Source: Cnuibacter physcomitrellae (GTDB taxonomy: Bacteria; Actinomycetota; Actinomycetes; Actinomycetales; Microbacteriaceae). Taken from it: 64,000 bases of DNA. Positions within the stretch are counted from its first letter, which is position 1. Each line of letters begins with the position of its first letter. Both the position numbers and the translations under genes were made by a program. Shown here piece after piece: positions 53,107-62,070 of this stretch. The notes below the pieces were generated by a model. It was not told where the DNA came from and did no database searches. It saw only the letters and a list, made by a program, of their open reading frames with translations. The DNA lies in the NCBI RefSeq assembly GCF_014640535.1, contig NZ_BMHD01000002.1, positions 1 through 64,000 on the forward strand. Direction: 5' to 3'.

Positions 53107-55503
53107 CTACCCGCGACGTCCGACGCGGCCCCGCGGGGGGGGCGACCGGGACGCCTCCGCTGCAGGAGGTGCCCGCTCGGACCACATCGTGATCCGGCCG
53201 GACGAGCCCGCGACGAGGATGAGCCCGTCGAGATCGGTGCGGAACGCCGTCGTCCCGATCCCGTCGAGGATGCCGAGCAGTCTCTGCGTCGGATGCCCAT
53301 AGTCGTTGCCCGCGCCGACCGAGATCAGACCGACGCTCGCCCTGACCTCCCGATACAGAGCCTCGCTCTGGTCGGCGGAGCCGTGGTGCGACACCTTCAC
53401 CACGTCGACGACGGGGAGCGGGCCCGCGGCGCGGAGGCGGTCTTGAGCAGACTCGCTCAGATCCCCGAGGAACAGCATCCGCAGCGCCCCGGTCACGAGG
53501 AGCGTCACGCTCGCGTCGTTGCCCTCGGTGCGCGACCCCTCCGGTGGCCAGAGCACGTCCCAGCGCAGGGAGCCCAGGGTGCCGTGCATCCCTCTCCACG
53601 TGGGAAGGATCTGCGCACCTGCACGGCCGAGCACCCCGCGGAGGCGCGCTCCCCTGCCGCTCGGGTCGGGCCCGACCAGGACCTCGTCGACCCGCCCCGC
53701 GAGCGCAGAGGCCCCGCCGACGTGATCGTGGTCGTAGTGGGTGAGCACGGCGAGGTCGAGACGGGAGACGCCGAGCCTGGCGAGGCACGCCTCGAGGAGC
53801 GCCGGATCGGGCCCGGCGTCGATCAGCGCGAAGCGGCCGGCGCTCCGGACCACCAGTGCGTCGCCCTGGCCGATGTCGCACGCCGCGACGACCCAGTCGC
53901 CGGGGATCGAGACGGAGCGCGCGACCGTCCGGCCGACGCCGATCGCCACTGCGGCCAGCACCATGACGAGGGAGCCCGAGAGCAGCACGACGCCCAGCCG
54001 TGGTCGCCGCGTCAGGAGAACGGCGCCCACCAGGGCGGCGGCGCAGCAGAGGGCGACCAGCGGCGCGACGACCGCCGGGCTGCCCTCCGGCCGGATCACA
54101 GCGCCGGGCAGCGACGCGAACGTGCGTGCCACGGCGGCGATCCAGGCGGAGCCGAGCCACGGGAGCCACCCGGCGACCGCGGCGAGAGGAGGTGCGAGCG
54201 GGGCGAGGACGCAGACGATCGACCCCGTGATCGTCGTGAACGCGGCCGCAGGCTCGGCGAGGAGGTTCGCCGGGACGGCATAGAGCGCGATGCTCGGGTC
54301 GAGGAGGAACAGGAGCGGCTGGCACGCCACCTGCGCCGAGACGGGCACGGCGATCACCGTGGCGAGCGGTCGCGGCATGACGCGGGCCAGCAGCGACGCG
54401 GTAGGGGCGGACACGACGAGGAGCCCGCCCGTCGCCGCCACGGAGAGCGCGAAGCCCGCGCTAGCGGCGAGGCCAGGATCGGCGGCCAGCAGGAGGACGA
54501 CGGCCAGCGCGAGCGCCGAGAGGCCCTGGCGCGATCTCCCCAGCGCACTGGAGATCAGCACGACCGCCGCCATCACGGCGGCGCGCAGGACGCTCGGCTG
54601 GGGCGTCACCAGCACGACGAACGTGGCCAGGAGGAGCCCACCGACGACGAGTCGAGAACGGAGCCCCGCCCCCGCGACCGCCGCGAGCGCGACACCCGCA
54701 CCGACGACGATGGCGCAGTTCGCCCCGGAGACGGCCGTGAGATGGGTGAGGCCGGTGTCGAGCATCGCCTGGCGGAGATCCTCGGGCAGCTCGCTGTCGT
54801 CCCCCACCACCAGGCCGGTCAGGAGGTCGCCACCATCGGCGGGGAGACCGTCGGCCACGTCGCGGAACGCCGACCGCACCGTCTGCGCCCACCCGAGCCA
54901 CCAGGGCGGAGCCGCGACGACCTCGAGCGGCCCGTCGGCGACGAGCAGCGCATCCCGCGTGTCGCCGGAGGATCTCGGGACGAGGGAGGAGTCGAACCGG
55001 AGGCGTTGGCCGAGCGCATGTGCTCGTGGGTCATCGACCTCGGCGAGCACGGTCACCGGCATCGCCGCCCGGACGACCGACCCGCCGCGCTCCATGGACT
55101 CCAGCGTCGCCGAGAACCGCACCGCGACCGCGGGCTGCCCACCGGCGTCACCCTCGGCGGGTCCCGGGGCCTCGGACCCGGCGTGGCTCCGCCTCTCGAC
55201 GAAGGACGTGATCTCGACCGTCGCGACGCCGTGCCGGGCGCCGGAGCCGCTTTCCAGAGCAGGTGGACTGCGGAGCGGCGCCGTGGCCAGGACGACCCCC
55301 ACGACGAGCGCCGCGGCCGCCACGGCGACGACGAGCGCGCCCCAGAGACCGGCCGAGGTCCTCCGGCGCAGGAGCAGCGCGACCACGACGAGCACGATGA
55401 TGATGCTCCAGAGAGCGACCCCCAGGGGAAGCGCGCACGCCGGCCACAGGGCGGTCAGCGCGCCCGCTCCCCACGCGCATCCGGCGGCCGGGACGAGTCG
55501 CAC
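53107..55503 (-). CDS. comEC: ComEC/Rec2-family DNA uptake channel protein
   Basis: Forms the inner-membrane pore for transforming DNA in competent bacteria. The 798-residue protein has N-terminal membrane segments and a soluble OB-like loop, the Competence domain (about 220-500, 'LTGLVVGDDSELPEDLRQAM', 'HLTAVSGANCAIVVG') and a C-terminal metallo-beta-lactamase domain ('LAVLTHYDHDHVGG', 'LFLGDLSESAQ', 'KVSHHGSADQ'). GTG start; GAGG is close to it, so the start is uncertain by some codons. Most actinobacteria with this gene are not known to be competent. Confidence 0.93.
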   Translation of the reverse strand: MRLVPAAGCAWGAGALTALWPACALPLGVALWSIIIVLVVVALLLRRRTSAGLWGALVVAVAAAALVVGVVLATAPLRSPPALESGSGARHGVATVEITSFVERRSHAGSEAPGPAEGDAGGQPAVAVRFSATLESMERGGSVVRAAMPVTVLAEVDDPRAHALGQRLRFDSSLVPRSSGDTRDALLVADGPLEVVAAPPWWLGWAQTVRSAFRDVADGLPADGGDLLTGLVVGDDSELPEDLRQAMLDTGLTHLTAVSGANCAIVVGAGVALAAVAGAGLRSRLVVGGLLLATFVVLVTPQPSVLRAAVMAAVVLISSALGRSRQGLSALALAVVLLLAADPGLAASAGFALSVAATGGLLVVSAPTASLLARVMPRPLATVIAVPVSAQVACQPLLFLLDPSIALYAVPANLLAEPAAAFTTITGSIVCVLAPLAPPLAAVAGWLPWLGSAWIAAVARTFASLPGAVIRPEGSPAVVAPLVALCCAAALVGAVLLTRRPRLGVVLLSGSLVMVLAAVAIGVGRTVARSVSIPGDWVVAACDIGQGDALVVRSAGRFALIDAGPDPALLEACLARLGVSRLDLAVLTHYDHDHVGGASALAGRVDEVLVGPDPSGRGARLRGVLGRAGAQILPTWRGMHGTLGSLRWDVLWPPEGSRTEGNDASVTLLVTGALRMLFLGDLSESAQDRLRAAGPLPVVDVVKVSHHGSADQSEALYREVRASVGLISVGAGNDYGHPTQRLLGILDGIGTTAFRTDLDGLILVAGSSGRITMWSERAPPAAEASRSPPPRGRVGRRG

Positions 55504-55507
55504 GACC

Positions 55508-56218
55508 TCACACCCTCACGAGGTCGCGGAGACCGTCGAGCGTCTTGTCGCCGATGCCCGGCACCTCGAGGAGGTCGTCGACGCTCGAGAAGGGACCGTG
55601 CTCCTCGCGATAGTCGATGATGCGCTGGGCGGTCGCCGGCCCGATGCGGGGCAGCTCGTCGAGCTCGGCCGCCGTGGCCCGGTTGAGATCGACGGGCCCC
55701 GAGGCGCTGCCGCCGGCGGCCGCGCCCTCCGCCGGCCCGGGCGGCGGCGCCTCCCCCTGGGCCAGCACACGGAGCTGCTCTCCGTCGGCGACCGGACGGG
55801 CCAGGTTGACGCTGGCGTGGTCGGCCTCCGCCGCGAAGCCCCCGGCCGCCGCGATCGCATCGACCACCCGGGCCCCACGCGACAGCCTGTAGAGGCCCGG
55901 CGTCACGACGGAGCCGAGCACGTGGACCAGCAGCGCCTCCCCGGCTGCACCATCGGCCTCTCCGCCGACAGCACCGACTCCACCGGGCTGACCGGGCTCA
56001 CCGGGCTGACCGGGCTCCCCACCCGACGGCGCGCGGCCCGTCGCCGACGGCACCACGACTCCCGTGGACCCGGCCGGGCTCGCCGCGCTCACGAGGACGG
56101 TGACGACGAGGGCGACGATCACGAGCACGATCGCAGCGCCCACGCCGATCCTCAGCGAGCGCGGACGCGCCTCGGGGAGCTCGGCGGACGGAGCGGGGCC
56201 TGGGTCGAGATCGGACAT
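55508..56218 (-). CDS. comEA: ComEA-family DNA-binding protein
   Basis: Membrane-anchored double-stranded-DNA receptor of the uptake machinery. The 236-residue protein has a cytoplasmic head, one membrane segment (about 22-46), a Gly/Pro/Glu-rich linker with 'GEPGQPGEPGQPGG', an SLBB domain ('VHVLGSVVTPGLYRL') and a C-terminal helix-hairpin-helix pair ('DLNRATAAELDELPRIGPAT', 'VPGIGDKTLDGLRDLV'). It is 4 bp upstream of comEC. Confidence 0.93.
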   Translation of the reverse strand: MSDLDPGPAPSAELPEARPRSLRIGVGAAIVLVIVALVVTVLVSAASPAGSTGVVVPSATGRAPSGGEPGQPGEPGQPGGVGAVGGEADGAAGEALLVHVLGSVVTPGLYRLSRGARVVDAIAAAGGFAAEADHASVNLARPVADGEQLRVLAQGEAPPPGPAEGAAAGGSASGPVDLNRATAAELDELPRIGPATAQRIIDYREEHGPFSSVDDLLEVPGIGDKTLDGLRDLVRV

Positions 56219-56224
56219 GGCGCC

Positions 56225-56230
56225 ACGGTA
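56225..56230 (-). promoter_or_regulatory. -10 box of leaderless comEA promoter
   Basis: The minus strand has TACCGT ending six bases before the comEA ATG, with no ribosome binding site. It would drive comEA-comEC-holA. Confidence 0.45.
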
Positions 56231-56377
56231 GATCGCGCGCTCGACGCGGGGCCGGGCTCGAGCGGATCTGTGGAGAAGCCGTCGTCTCGGCGGGCCTGTG
56301 ACGTGAGGCTCAGGGTACTCCCCCACGACGCCGCGGATGCACCCGCCCCCGCAGGACTGCACCTCCGGTGGTGTCCC

Positions 56378-56383
56378 TAGACT
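56378..56383 (+). promoter_or_regulatory. -10 box of leaderless lacI-type gene promoter
   Basis: TAGACT ends six bases before the ATG at 56390; no ribosome binding site is present. Confidence 0.5.
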
Positions 56384-56389
56384 GATCCG

Positions 56390-57400
56390 ATGGCGACCCT
56401 CAGCGACGTGGCCTCGATGGCGGGGGTGTCGATCTCGGCCGTCTCCCGCGTGCTGTCGGGTGCCGCGGACGCCCGCGTCAGCGATGCCACCCGCCAGCGC
56501 ATCCACGACGCCGCCCGCGAGCTGCGCTACCAGCCGAACTACGCGGCACGAGCCCTGAAGCTCTCGCGCACGGAGGTCGTGGCCCTCGTCGTGCCCGATC
56601 TCACGAACGCGATCGTGAGCGAGCTGATGCACGGGGTGGAGGACGAGGGGTACGAGCGCGGGTACATGGTCCTGCTCGCCCGCGCCGAGCGCGAGCTGGA
56701 GCAGTACGCCCTGCCGCGCCTGATCGGCGAGGGCCGGATCGACGGAGCCCTGGTGCAGGCGGCGGATGCGATGCTCCCCGACGAGCTCCGCGAGCAGATC
56801 GACAGCGGGCTCCCCGTCGTCTACGTCAACTCCAACCACCCTGACGACGGCGGTTTCGTCGACCTGGAGGACGAGCTCGGCGTGGCCGTCGCCACCCGCC
56901 ACCTGATCGACCTCGGGCACGAGCGGCTGGCCTTCGTCGGCGGACTCGCGTCCTCGGTGACCGGCAGACGCCGGGTGGCGGGGTTCCGCTCGGAGATGGC
57001 GTCCTCGGGCCTCACGGTGGACGATGCGCTCGTGACCGATCTCGGGTACGAGCTGGAGGCCGGTCGCGCCGCCGTCCGACAGCTCCTCGCGCAGCGCACC
57101 AGACCCACAGGGATCGTGGTGGCGAACATCAACGCGGGCTTCGGGGTGCTCCTCGAGCTTCGCAGCCAGGGCATCGAGGTGCCCCAGGACGTCTCGGTCG
57201 TGGCCCTCCACGACGCCTGGACCGCGGACAGCACGTGGCCGCCGCTGACCACGGTGAAGATGCCGCGCTACGAGCTGGGCCGGGCGGCGATGGCAGCGCT
57301 CTACGAGCGCATCCACGGCGGCACCGTGCCTCGGATCGTCGTCACGGATCCGCCGCCCCGCCTGATCGTGCGGGAGTCCACGGCCGCGCTCGAGCGCTGA
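56390..57400 (+). CDS. LacI-family transcription regulator
   Basis: A 336-residue sugar-responsive repressor. The helix-turn-helix is at residues 4-26 ('LSDVASMAGVSISAVSRVLS') with the hinge helix near 'NYAARALKLSR', followed by the periplasmic-binding-like sugar domain ('VALVVPDLTNAIVSELMHGV', 'GLPVVYVNSNH', 'HERLAFVGG', 'TVKMPRYELGRAAMAAL'). It lies upstream of the mutarotase and fuconate dehydratase genes and a LacI-type palindrome stands on their promoter, so it probably represses them. The inducer is inferred to be L-fucose, L-fuconate or a related sugar. Confidence 0.93.
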   Translation: MATLSDVASMAGVSISAVSRVLSGAADARVSDATRQRIHDAARELRYQPNYAARALKLSRTEVVALVVPDLTNAIVSELMHGVEDEGYERGYMVLLARAERELEQYALPRLIGEGRIDGALVQAADAMLPDELREQIDSGLPVVYVNSNHPDDGGFVDLEDELGVAVATRHLIDLGHERLAFVGGLASSVTGRRRVAGFRSEMASSGLTVDDALVTDLGYELEAGRAAVRQLLAQRTRPTGIVVANINAGFGVLLELRSQGIEVPQDVSVVALHDAWTADSTWPPLTTVKMPRYELGRAAMAALYERIHGGTVPRIVVTDPPPRLIVRESTAALER

Positions 57401-57466
57401 CCCGCGCTGACGAGACGGCGAGGCGGCGATGCCTCGGCGACGACGAATGCTCCTACGTCCGCCTGC

Positions 57467-57504
57467 TCAAACGTTTGACTTCGACGATCGCGCGGGGATA
57501 ACGT
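57467..57504 (+). promoter_or_regulatory. Promoter and LacI-type operator of the sugar cluster
   Basis: The perfect 12-bp palindrome TCAAACGTTTGA (57467-57478) has the central AACGTT of many LacI-family operators. It overlaps -35 TTGACT (57475-57480), followed after 18 bases by -10 TAACGT (57499-57504). Bound repressor would block polymerase. The rest of the 200-bp gap shows nothing else clear. Confidence 0.75.
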
Positions 57505-57598
57505 GTCACGCGAACAGACGGGGAGACCCGTCACCAGCACACCCCAGACCGGGAGCGTCGATGAAGACACCAGGAGCACTCACGGCAGGAGCCGCACG

Positions 57599-57922
57599 AT
57601 GAAGCGCGTCGCGTCGGTCATCGGCCTCCCCGAGGCGAACCGCGAGGCGTACGAGGCGTACCACTCGGCCGTCTGGCCCGAGGTCCTCGATCGCTTGGCC
57701 GCCAGCCACGTGCACAACTACTCGATCTACCGCTTCGGCGAGCTGCTGTTCTCCTACTTCGAGTACACCGGCGACGACTACGACGCCGACATGGCGGCCA
57801 TCGCCGCCGACGAGCCCACCCGCCGGTGGTGGGCCGTGCAGGAACCGCTCCAGCGACCACTCGACACCCGCGCCGACGGCGAGTGGTGGCAGGAGATCCC
57901 CGAGGTCTTCCACACCGACTGA
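57599..57922 (+). CDS. L-rhamnose/L-fucose mutarotase family protein
   Basis: A 107-residue RhaM-type (DUF718) protein that interconverts sugar anomers. It has 'IGLPEANREAYEAYHSAVWP' with the catalytic His, 'HNYSIYRFGELLFSYFEY' and 'WWAVQEPLQRP'. Next to a fuconate dehydratase it most likely acts on L-fucose or a related sugar. AGGAG lies seven bases before the ATG at 57599; a longer frame upstream is not needed. Confidence 0.9.
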   Translation: MKRVASVIGLPEANREAYEAYHSAVWPEVLDRLAASHVHNYSIYRFGELLFSYFEYTGDDYDADMAAIAADEPTRRWWAVQEPLQRPLDTRADGEWWQEIPEVFHTD

Positions 57923-57982
57923 CCGCGAGGCACCCGCCTCGCGAGCTCCCCCACCATCCACGACCGAACGGTTCCTCTGCAG

Positions 57983-59329
57983 ATGACCACCCTCACCGGG
58001 GTCGACGTGTTCGACGTCCGCTTCCCCACCTCCCTCAGCCTCGACGGCTCGGACGCCATGAACAAGGACGCCGACTACTCGGCCGCCTACGTGGTCCTGA
58101 GGACGGACGACGACCTCCGCGGCTACGGGTTCACCTTCACGATCGGCCGTGGGAACGACGTGGTGACCGAGATGTCCCGCCAGCGGGCGCTGCCCCTGAT
58201 CGGTCGCGACGTGGACGAGATCGTCGGCGACCTCGGGCGCGTCTACCGGGAGCTCGCGTCGGACTCCCAGCTGCGCTGGCTCGGACCGGAGAAGGGGGTG
58301 GAGCACCTCGCCCTGGCGGCCGTGATGAACGCCGTGTGGGACATGGCGGCCCGGCGCGCGGGCAAGCCGCTCTGGCGGCTGCTGGCCGACATGACCCCTG
58401 AGGAGCTCGTCGACGTCGCCGACCTCCGCTACCTCTCCGACGCCCTCACCCGCGAGGAGGCGCTCCAGATCCTCACCGACATGGCGCCCACCCGCGCCGC
58501 GCGCATCGCCGAGCTGGAGCATCGCGGCGGCTACCCCTGTTACACCACCAGCGCCGGCTGGCTGGGCTACACCGACGACAAGCTGCGCCGGCTGCTGCAG
58601 GAGTCGGTCGACGAGGGGTACCGGCATCTGAAGCTGAAGGTCGGAGCGGACCTCGAGGACGACATCCGACGCTGCGGGATCGCCCGCGAGGTCATCGGCT
58701 GGGATGCGCATCTCATGATCGACGCGAACCAGGTCTGGGACGTGCCCCAGGCCATCGAGTGGGTGAACCGCCTGGCCGAGTTCAAGCCGCTCTGGATCGA
58801 GGAGCCGACGAGCCCCGACGACGTGCTGGGCCACGCCGCGGTGCGCAGGGCCGTGGCCCCCATCGGCGTCGCCACCGGCGAGCACGGGATGAACCGGGTG
58901 CTGTTCAAGCAGATGTTCCAGGCCGAGGCGATCGACTACTGCCAGCTCGACTCGGCGCGCCTGGCGAGCATCAACGAGATCCTCGCGGTGTACCTCATGG
59001 CCAGGAAGTTCGACGTCCCGGTGTGCCCGCACGCGGGTGGCGTGGGGCTCTGCGAGCTCGTGCAGCACCTGTCGATCTTCGACTTCGTCGCCGTCTCCGG
59101 ATCGCTGGAGGGGCGGGTGACCGAGTACGTCGACCACCTGCACGAGCACTTCACCGACCCCTGCATCGTGGTCGACGGCAACTACGTCCTGCCGTCCCTC
59201 CCGGGCTACTCCGCCGAGATGCACGCGGAGTCGATCGCGGAGTTCTCCTTCCCCGCCGGCGGCTACTGGGCCACGACTCGTTCCGGGGAACGGCCGCTCG
59301 AGTCGGCGGGCGCCGGCGCCCAGGCGTGA
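57983..59329 (+). CDS. L-fuconate dehydratase
   Basis: Enolase-superfamily enzyme that dehydrates L-fuconate to 2-keto-3-deoxy-L-fuconate in the non-phosphorylating fucose pathway. The 448-residue protein is close to the size of known FucD. It has the catalytic KxK in 'HLKLKVGAD', metal ligands in 'MIDANQVWD', '[10 protein letters not shown]' and 'ATGEHGMNR', and '[15 protein letters not shown]' with the catalytic His. The early '[20 protein letters not shown]' (20-residue N-terminal loop) is also typical. It starts 60 bp after the mutarotase. No fucose dehydrogenase, lactonase, aldolase or transporter is nearby. Confidence 0.92.
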   Translation: MTTLTGVDVFDVRFPTSLSLDGSDAMNKDADYSAAYVVLRTDDDLRGYGFTFTIGRGNDVVTEMSRQRALPLIGRDVDEIVGDLGRVYRELASDSQLRWLGPEKGVEHLALAAVMNAVWDMAARRAGKPLWRLLADMTPEELVDVADLRYLSDALTREEALQILTDMAPTRAARIAELEHRGGYPCYTTSAGWLGYTDDKLRRLLQESVDEGYRHLKLKVGADLEDDIRRCGIAREVIGWDAHLMIDANQVWDVPQAIEWVNRLAEFKPLWIEEPTSPDDVLGHAAVRRAVAPIGVATGEHGMNRVLFKQMFQAEAIDYCQLDSARLASINEILAVYLMARKFDVPVCPHAGGVGLCELVQHLSIFDFVAVSGSLEGRVTEYVDHLHEHFTDPCIVVDGNYVLPSLPGYSAEMHAESIAEFSFPAGGYWATTRSGERPLESAGAGAQA

Positions 59330-59379
59330 GGACCCGTCGCTGAGGGGCTCGCTCCCCGCGGAAGCTAGGCGGGCCCTCC

Positions 59380-61962
59380 TCAGCCGAGCGGCTTGGTGAC
59401 GATGTTGACCAGACGCGGCGGGCGGCAGACGACCGTGACGATCTCGCGATCGCCCACGGAGCGCACCACTCCGGGGAGCGTCCGGGCCAGGGCCTCGAGC
59501 TCGGCGGCGCCGATCTTCGGCGAGACCTCGACGCGGTCGCGCACCTTGCCGTCGACCTGGATCACCGCCGTCACCGCGTCCTCGGTGAGGAGCGATGGGT
59601 CGGCCTTGCGCCATCCGTAGTTGGCGACCGAGGGCTCGTAGCCCAGTCGCTCCCACATGTCCTCGGCGGTGTACGGCGCGAAGAGGCTGAGGCCCAGGGC
59701 GATGGTCTCGACGGCCTCGCGGACGGCCGGGTCGCCTGCGCCGGGGCCCGAGTCGATGGCCTTGCGGGCGGCGTTCGTCAGCTCCATGATGCGGGCCACC
59801 ACGACGTTGAACTTGAACGCCTCGATCAGACCGGGAGCCTCCGCGAGGAAGCGGTGCGTCACTTTGCGCAGCGCGCGGTCGCCGTCGCGCCAGTTCACCT
59901 CGGGCGCGCTCGTGACCTCGCCGGACAGGCGCCAGGCGCGAGCGAGGAACTTCGCCGACCCCGCGGGCGACACGTCGGCCCAGTCGATGTCGTCCTCCGG
60001 CGGACCGGCGAACGCCATCGTCAGGCGCACGGCGTCGACGCCGTGCTCGTCGAGCTGGTCGGAGAGCCGGACCAGGTTGCCCTTGGACTTCGACATCGCC
60101 GATCCGTCCATCAGCACCATGCCCTGGTTGAGCAGCGCGCTGAACGGCTCGGTGAAGGGCACGTAGCCGAGGTCGAACAGGACCTTGGTAATGAAGCGCG
60201 CATAGAGCAGGTGCAGGATCGCGTGCGTCACGCCGCCGACGTACTGGTCGACGGGGGCCCACTTCTCGACCTCCTTCGGGTCGAACGGCTGGGTGTCGTC
60301 GTTCGGCGAGAGGAAGCGGAGGAAGTACCACGAGCTGTCGACGAAGGTGTCCATCGTGTCGGGGTCGCGGCGGGCCGGGGTCCCGTCGACGGGGTTCGGC
60401 ACGTTCACCCAGTCCTCGGCCGCGCCGAGGGGCGACGACCCCTTCGGCGTGAGGTTGAGGCCCTCCGTGGGAGGCAGCACGACGGGGAGCTGGTCCTCGG
60501 GCACCGGATGCTCGGAGCCGTCCTCCCCGTGGATGATCGGGATGGGCGTGCCCCAGTAGCGCTGACGCGAGATGAGCCAGTCGCGAAGGCGGTAGTTCTT
60601 CGCCGGACGCCCGGTCCCCGCCTGCTCCAGCAGCTCGATGATGCGGCGGATGGCGTTCGACTTCGACAGGCCGTCGAGCGGCCCGGAGTTGATCAGCCGC
60701 CCCTCGCCGGTGAGCGCGGTCCCGGTCGACTTGGGATCGAGCGGGGGCAGCTCGTCGAGGTTGTCGAGGTCGATGACGGGGATGACGCCGGTGACGGGCT
60801 GGTTCGTGTCGACCACCACGCGCACGGGCAGGTCGAAGGCCCGGGCGAAGTCGAGGTCGCGCTGGTCGTGGGCGGGGACCGCCATGACCGCGCCGTGTCC
60901 GTAGTCGGCGAGCACGTAGTCGGCCGCCCAGATCGGGATGCGCTCCTTCGTGACCGGGTTGATCGCCCAGCGCTCGAGCGGCATGCCGGTCTTCGGCCGA
61001 TCGGCGCTCTGGCGCTCGGTCTCGGACGTCTTCTGCACCTCGGCGAGGTAGGTCTGGAAGCGCTCCTGCACCTCGGGGGTCGAGCCCGCCGCCAGCTCGA
61101 TGGCCAGGTCGGAGTCGGGGGCGACCACCATGAACGTCACGCCGTAGAGCGTGTCGGGACGCGTGGTGAAGACCGTGACGGGCTCGTCGCGGCCCTCGAT
61201 GACGAAGTCGACGTCGGCGCCGACGGACCGGCCGATCCAGTTGCGCTGCATGGCGATGACCTTCGAGGGCCAGGTGCCCTCGAGCTGCTTGAGGTCGTCG
61301 AGCAGGCGGTCGGCGTAGTCGGTGATGCGGAAGTACCACTGGGTGAGCTTCTTCTTCACCACCACGGCGCCGGAGCGCTCCGAGGTGCCGTCGGGCAGGA
61401 CCTGCTCGTTCGCGAGCACGGTCTGGTCCACCGGGTCCCAGTTGACCCAGCTCGCCTTGCGGTAGGCCAGGCCCTTCTCGTACATCTTGAGGAACAGCCA
61501 CTGGTTCCACTTGTAGTACTCGGGGTCGGAGGTGTGGAGCACCCGGCTCCAGTCGAACGAGCTGGCGTACTTCTTGAAGCTCTGGTGCTGCTGGTCGATG
61601 TTGTCGTACGTCCACTGCCTCGGGTCGAGGCCGCGCTTGATGGCGGCGTTCTCGGCGGGCAGGCCGAACGAGTCCCATCCCACGGGGTGCAGCACGTTGA
61701 AGCCCTGCTGCCGCCAGTAGCGGGCGATCACGTCGCCGAGGGCGTACGCCTCGGCGTGACCCATGTGCAGGTCGCCCGAGGGGTACGGGAACATGTCGAG
61801 CACGTACTTGCGCGGGCGGGTGTCGCCGGGGACGTCGGTGCGGAAGGGCTTGATCTCCTCCCACACCGGCATCCACTTCGCCTGGAGGCTCGCCGGATCC
61901 CAGCGCTCGGTCTCCTCGGCGGCCTTGCCGCCCTCGCTGACGGGGCTGTTGTCGATGACCAC
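59380..61962 (-). CDS. leuS: Leucyl-tRNA synthetase
   Basis: Charges tRNA(Leu) and edits mischarged products. The 860-residue class I enzyme has HIGH as HMGH in '[12 protein letters not shown]', the CP1 editing domain ('[14 protein letters not shown]' to '[13 protein letters not shown]'), '[17 protein letters not shown]' and KMSKS as 'SAMSKSKGN'. The zinc-ribbon Cys residues after '[16 protein letters not shown]' are missing, as in other actinobacteria. The start is GTG at 61962 with only a weak GTGAGAA upstream. Confidence 0.97.
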   Translation of the reverse strand: MVIDNSPVSEGGKAAEETERWDPASLQAKWMPVWEEIKPFRTDVPGDTRPRKYVLDMFPYPSGDLHMGHAEAYALGDVIARYWRQQGFNVLHPVGWDSFGLPAENAAIKRGLDPRQWTYDNIDQQHQSFKKYASSFDWSRVLHTSDPEYYKWNQWLFLKMYEKGLAYRKASWVNWDPVDQTVLANEQVLPDGTSERSGAVVVKKKLTQWYFRITDYADRLLDDLKQLEGTWPSKVIAMQRNWIGRSVGADVDFVIEGRDEPVTVFTTRPDTLYGVTFMVVAPDSDLAIELAAGSTPEVQERFQTYLAEVQKTSETERQSADRPKTGMPLERWAINPVTKERIPIWAADYVLADYGHGAVMAVPAHDQRDLDFARAFDLPVRVVVDTNQPVTGVIPVIDLDNLDELPPLDPKSTGTALTGEGRLINSGPLDGLSKSNAIRRIIELLEQAGTGRPAKNYRLRDWLISRQRYWGTPIPIIHGEDGSEHPVPEDQLPVVLPPTEGLNLTPKGSSPLGAAEDWVNVPNPVDGTPARRDPDTMDTFVDSSWYFLRFLSPNDDTQPFDPKEVEKWAPVDQYVGGVTHAILHLLYARFITKVLFDLGYVPFTEPFSALLNQGMVLMDGSAMSKSKGNLVRLSDQLDEHGVDAVRLTMAFAGPPEDDIDWADVSPAGSAKFLARAWRLSGEVTSAPEVNWRDGDRALRKVTHRFLAEAPGLIEAFKFNVVVARIMELTNAARKAIDSGPGAGDPAVREAVETIALGLSLFAPYTAEDMWERLGYEPSVANYGWRKADPSLLTEDAVTAVIQVDGKVRDRVEVSPKIGAAELEALARTLPGVVRSVGDREIVTVVCRPPRLVNIVTKPLG

Positions 61963-62038
61963 GTGGTTCTCACTTCATTGCAGGCGCGTGCGGCACGAGA
62001 AAGGGGCCGGAGGGGTCTGGCGGGTGCCGCGGGAGGAC

Positions 62039-62058
62039 GGTGCGCTCGAAGGCGCACC
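62039..62058 (-). terminator. Hairpin between cydC and leuS
   Basis: GGTGCGC and GCGCACC form a 7-bp stem with a 6-base loop, starting 13 bases after the cydC stop on the minus strand. There is no T run. It could end the cyd transcript or lie in the leuS leader; the 108-bp gap has no clear promoter. Confidence 0.4.
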
Positions 62059-62070
62059 AGCTCAAGAGTA

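Noticed and set aside
55508-59379. Sugar cluster as a recent horizontal import
   Set aside because: Codon and base use of lacI, mutarotase and fuconate dehydratase look like the neighbours, and no attachment site or mobility gene flanks them, so transfer cannot be claimed from this window.
59380-61962. Loss of the zinc-ribbon cysteines in LeuRS as a sign of divergence
   Set aside because: Other actinobacterial LeuRS, including that of M. tuberculosis, also lack these cysteines, so it is a lineage trait.
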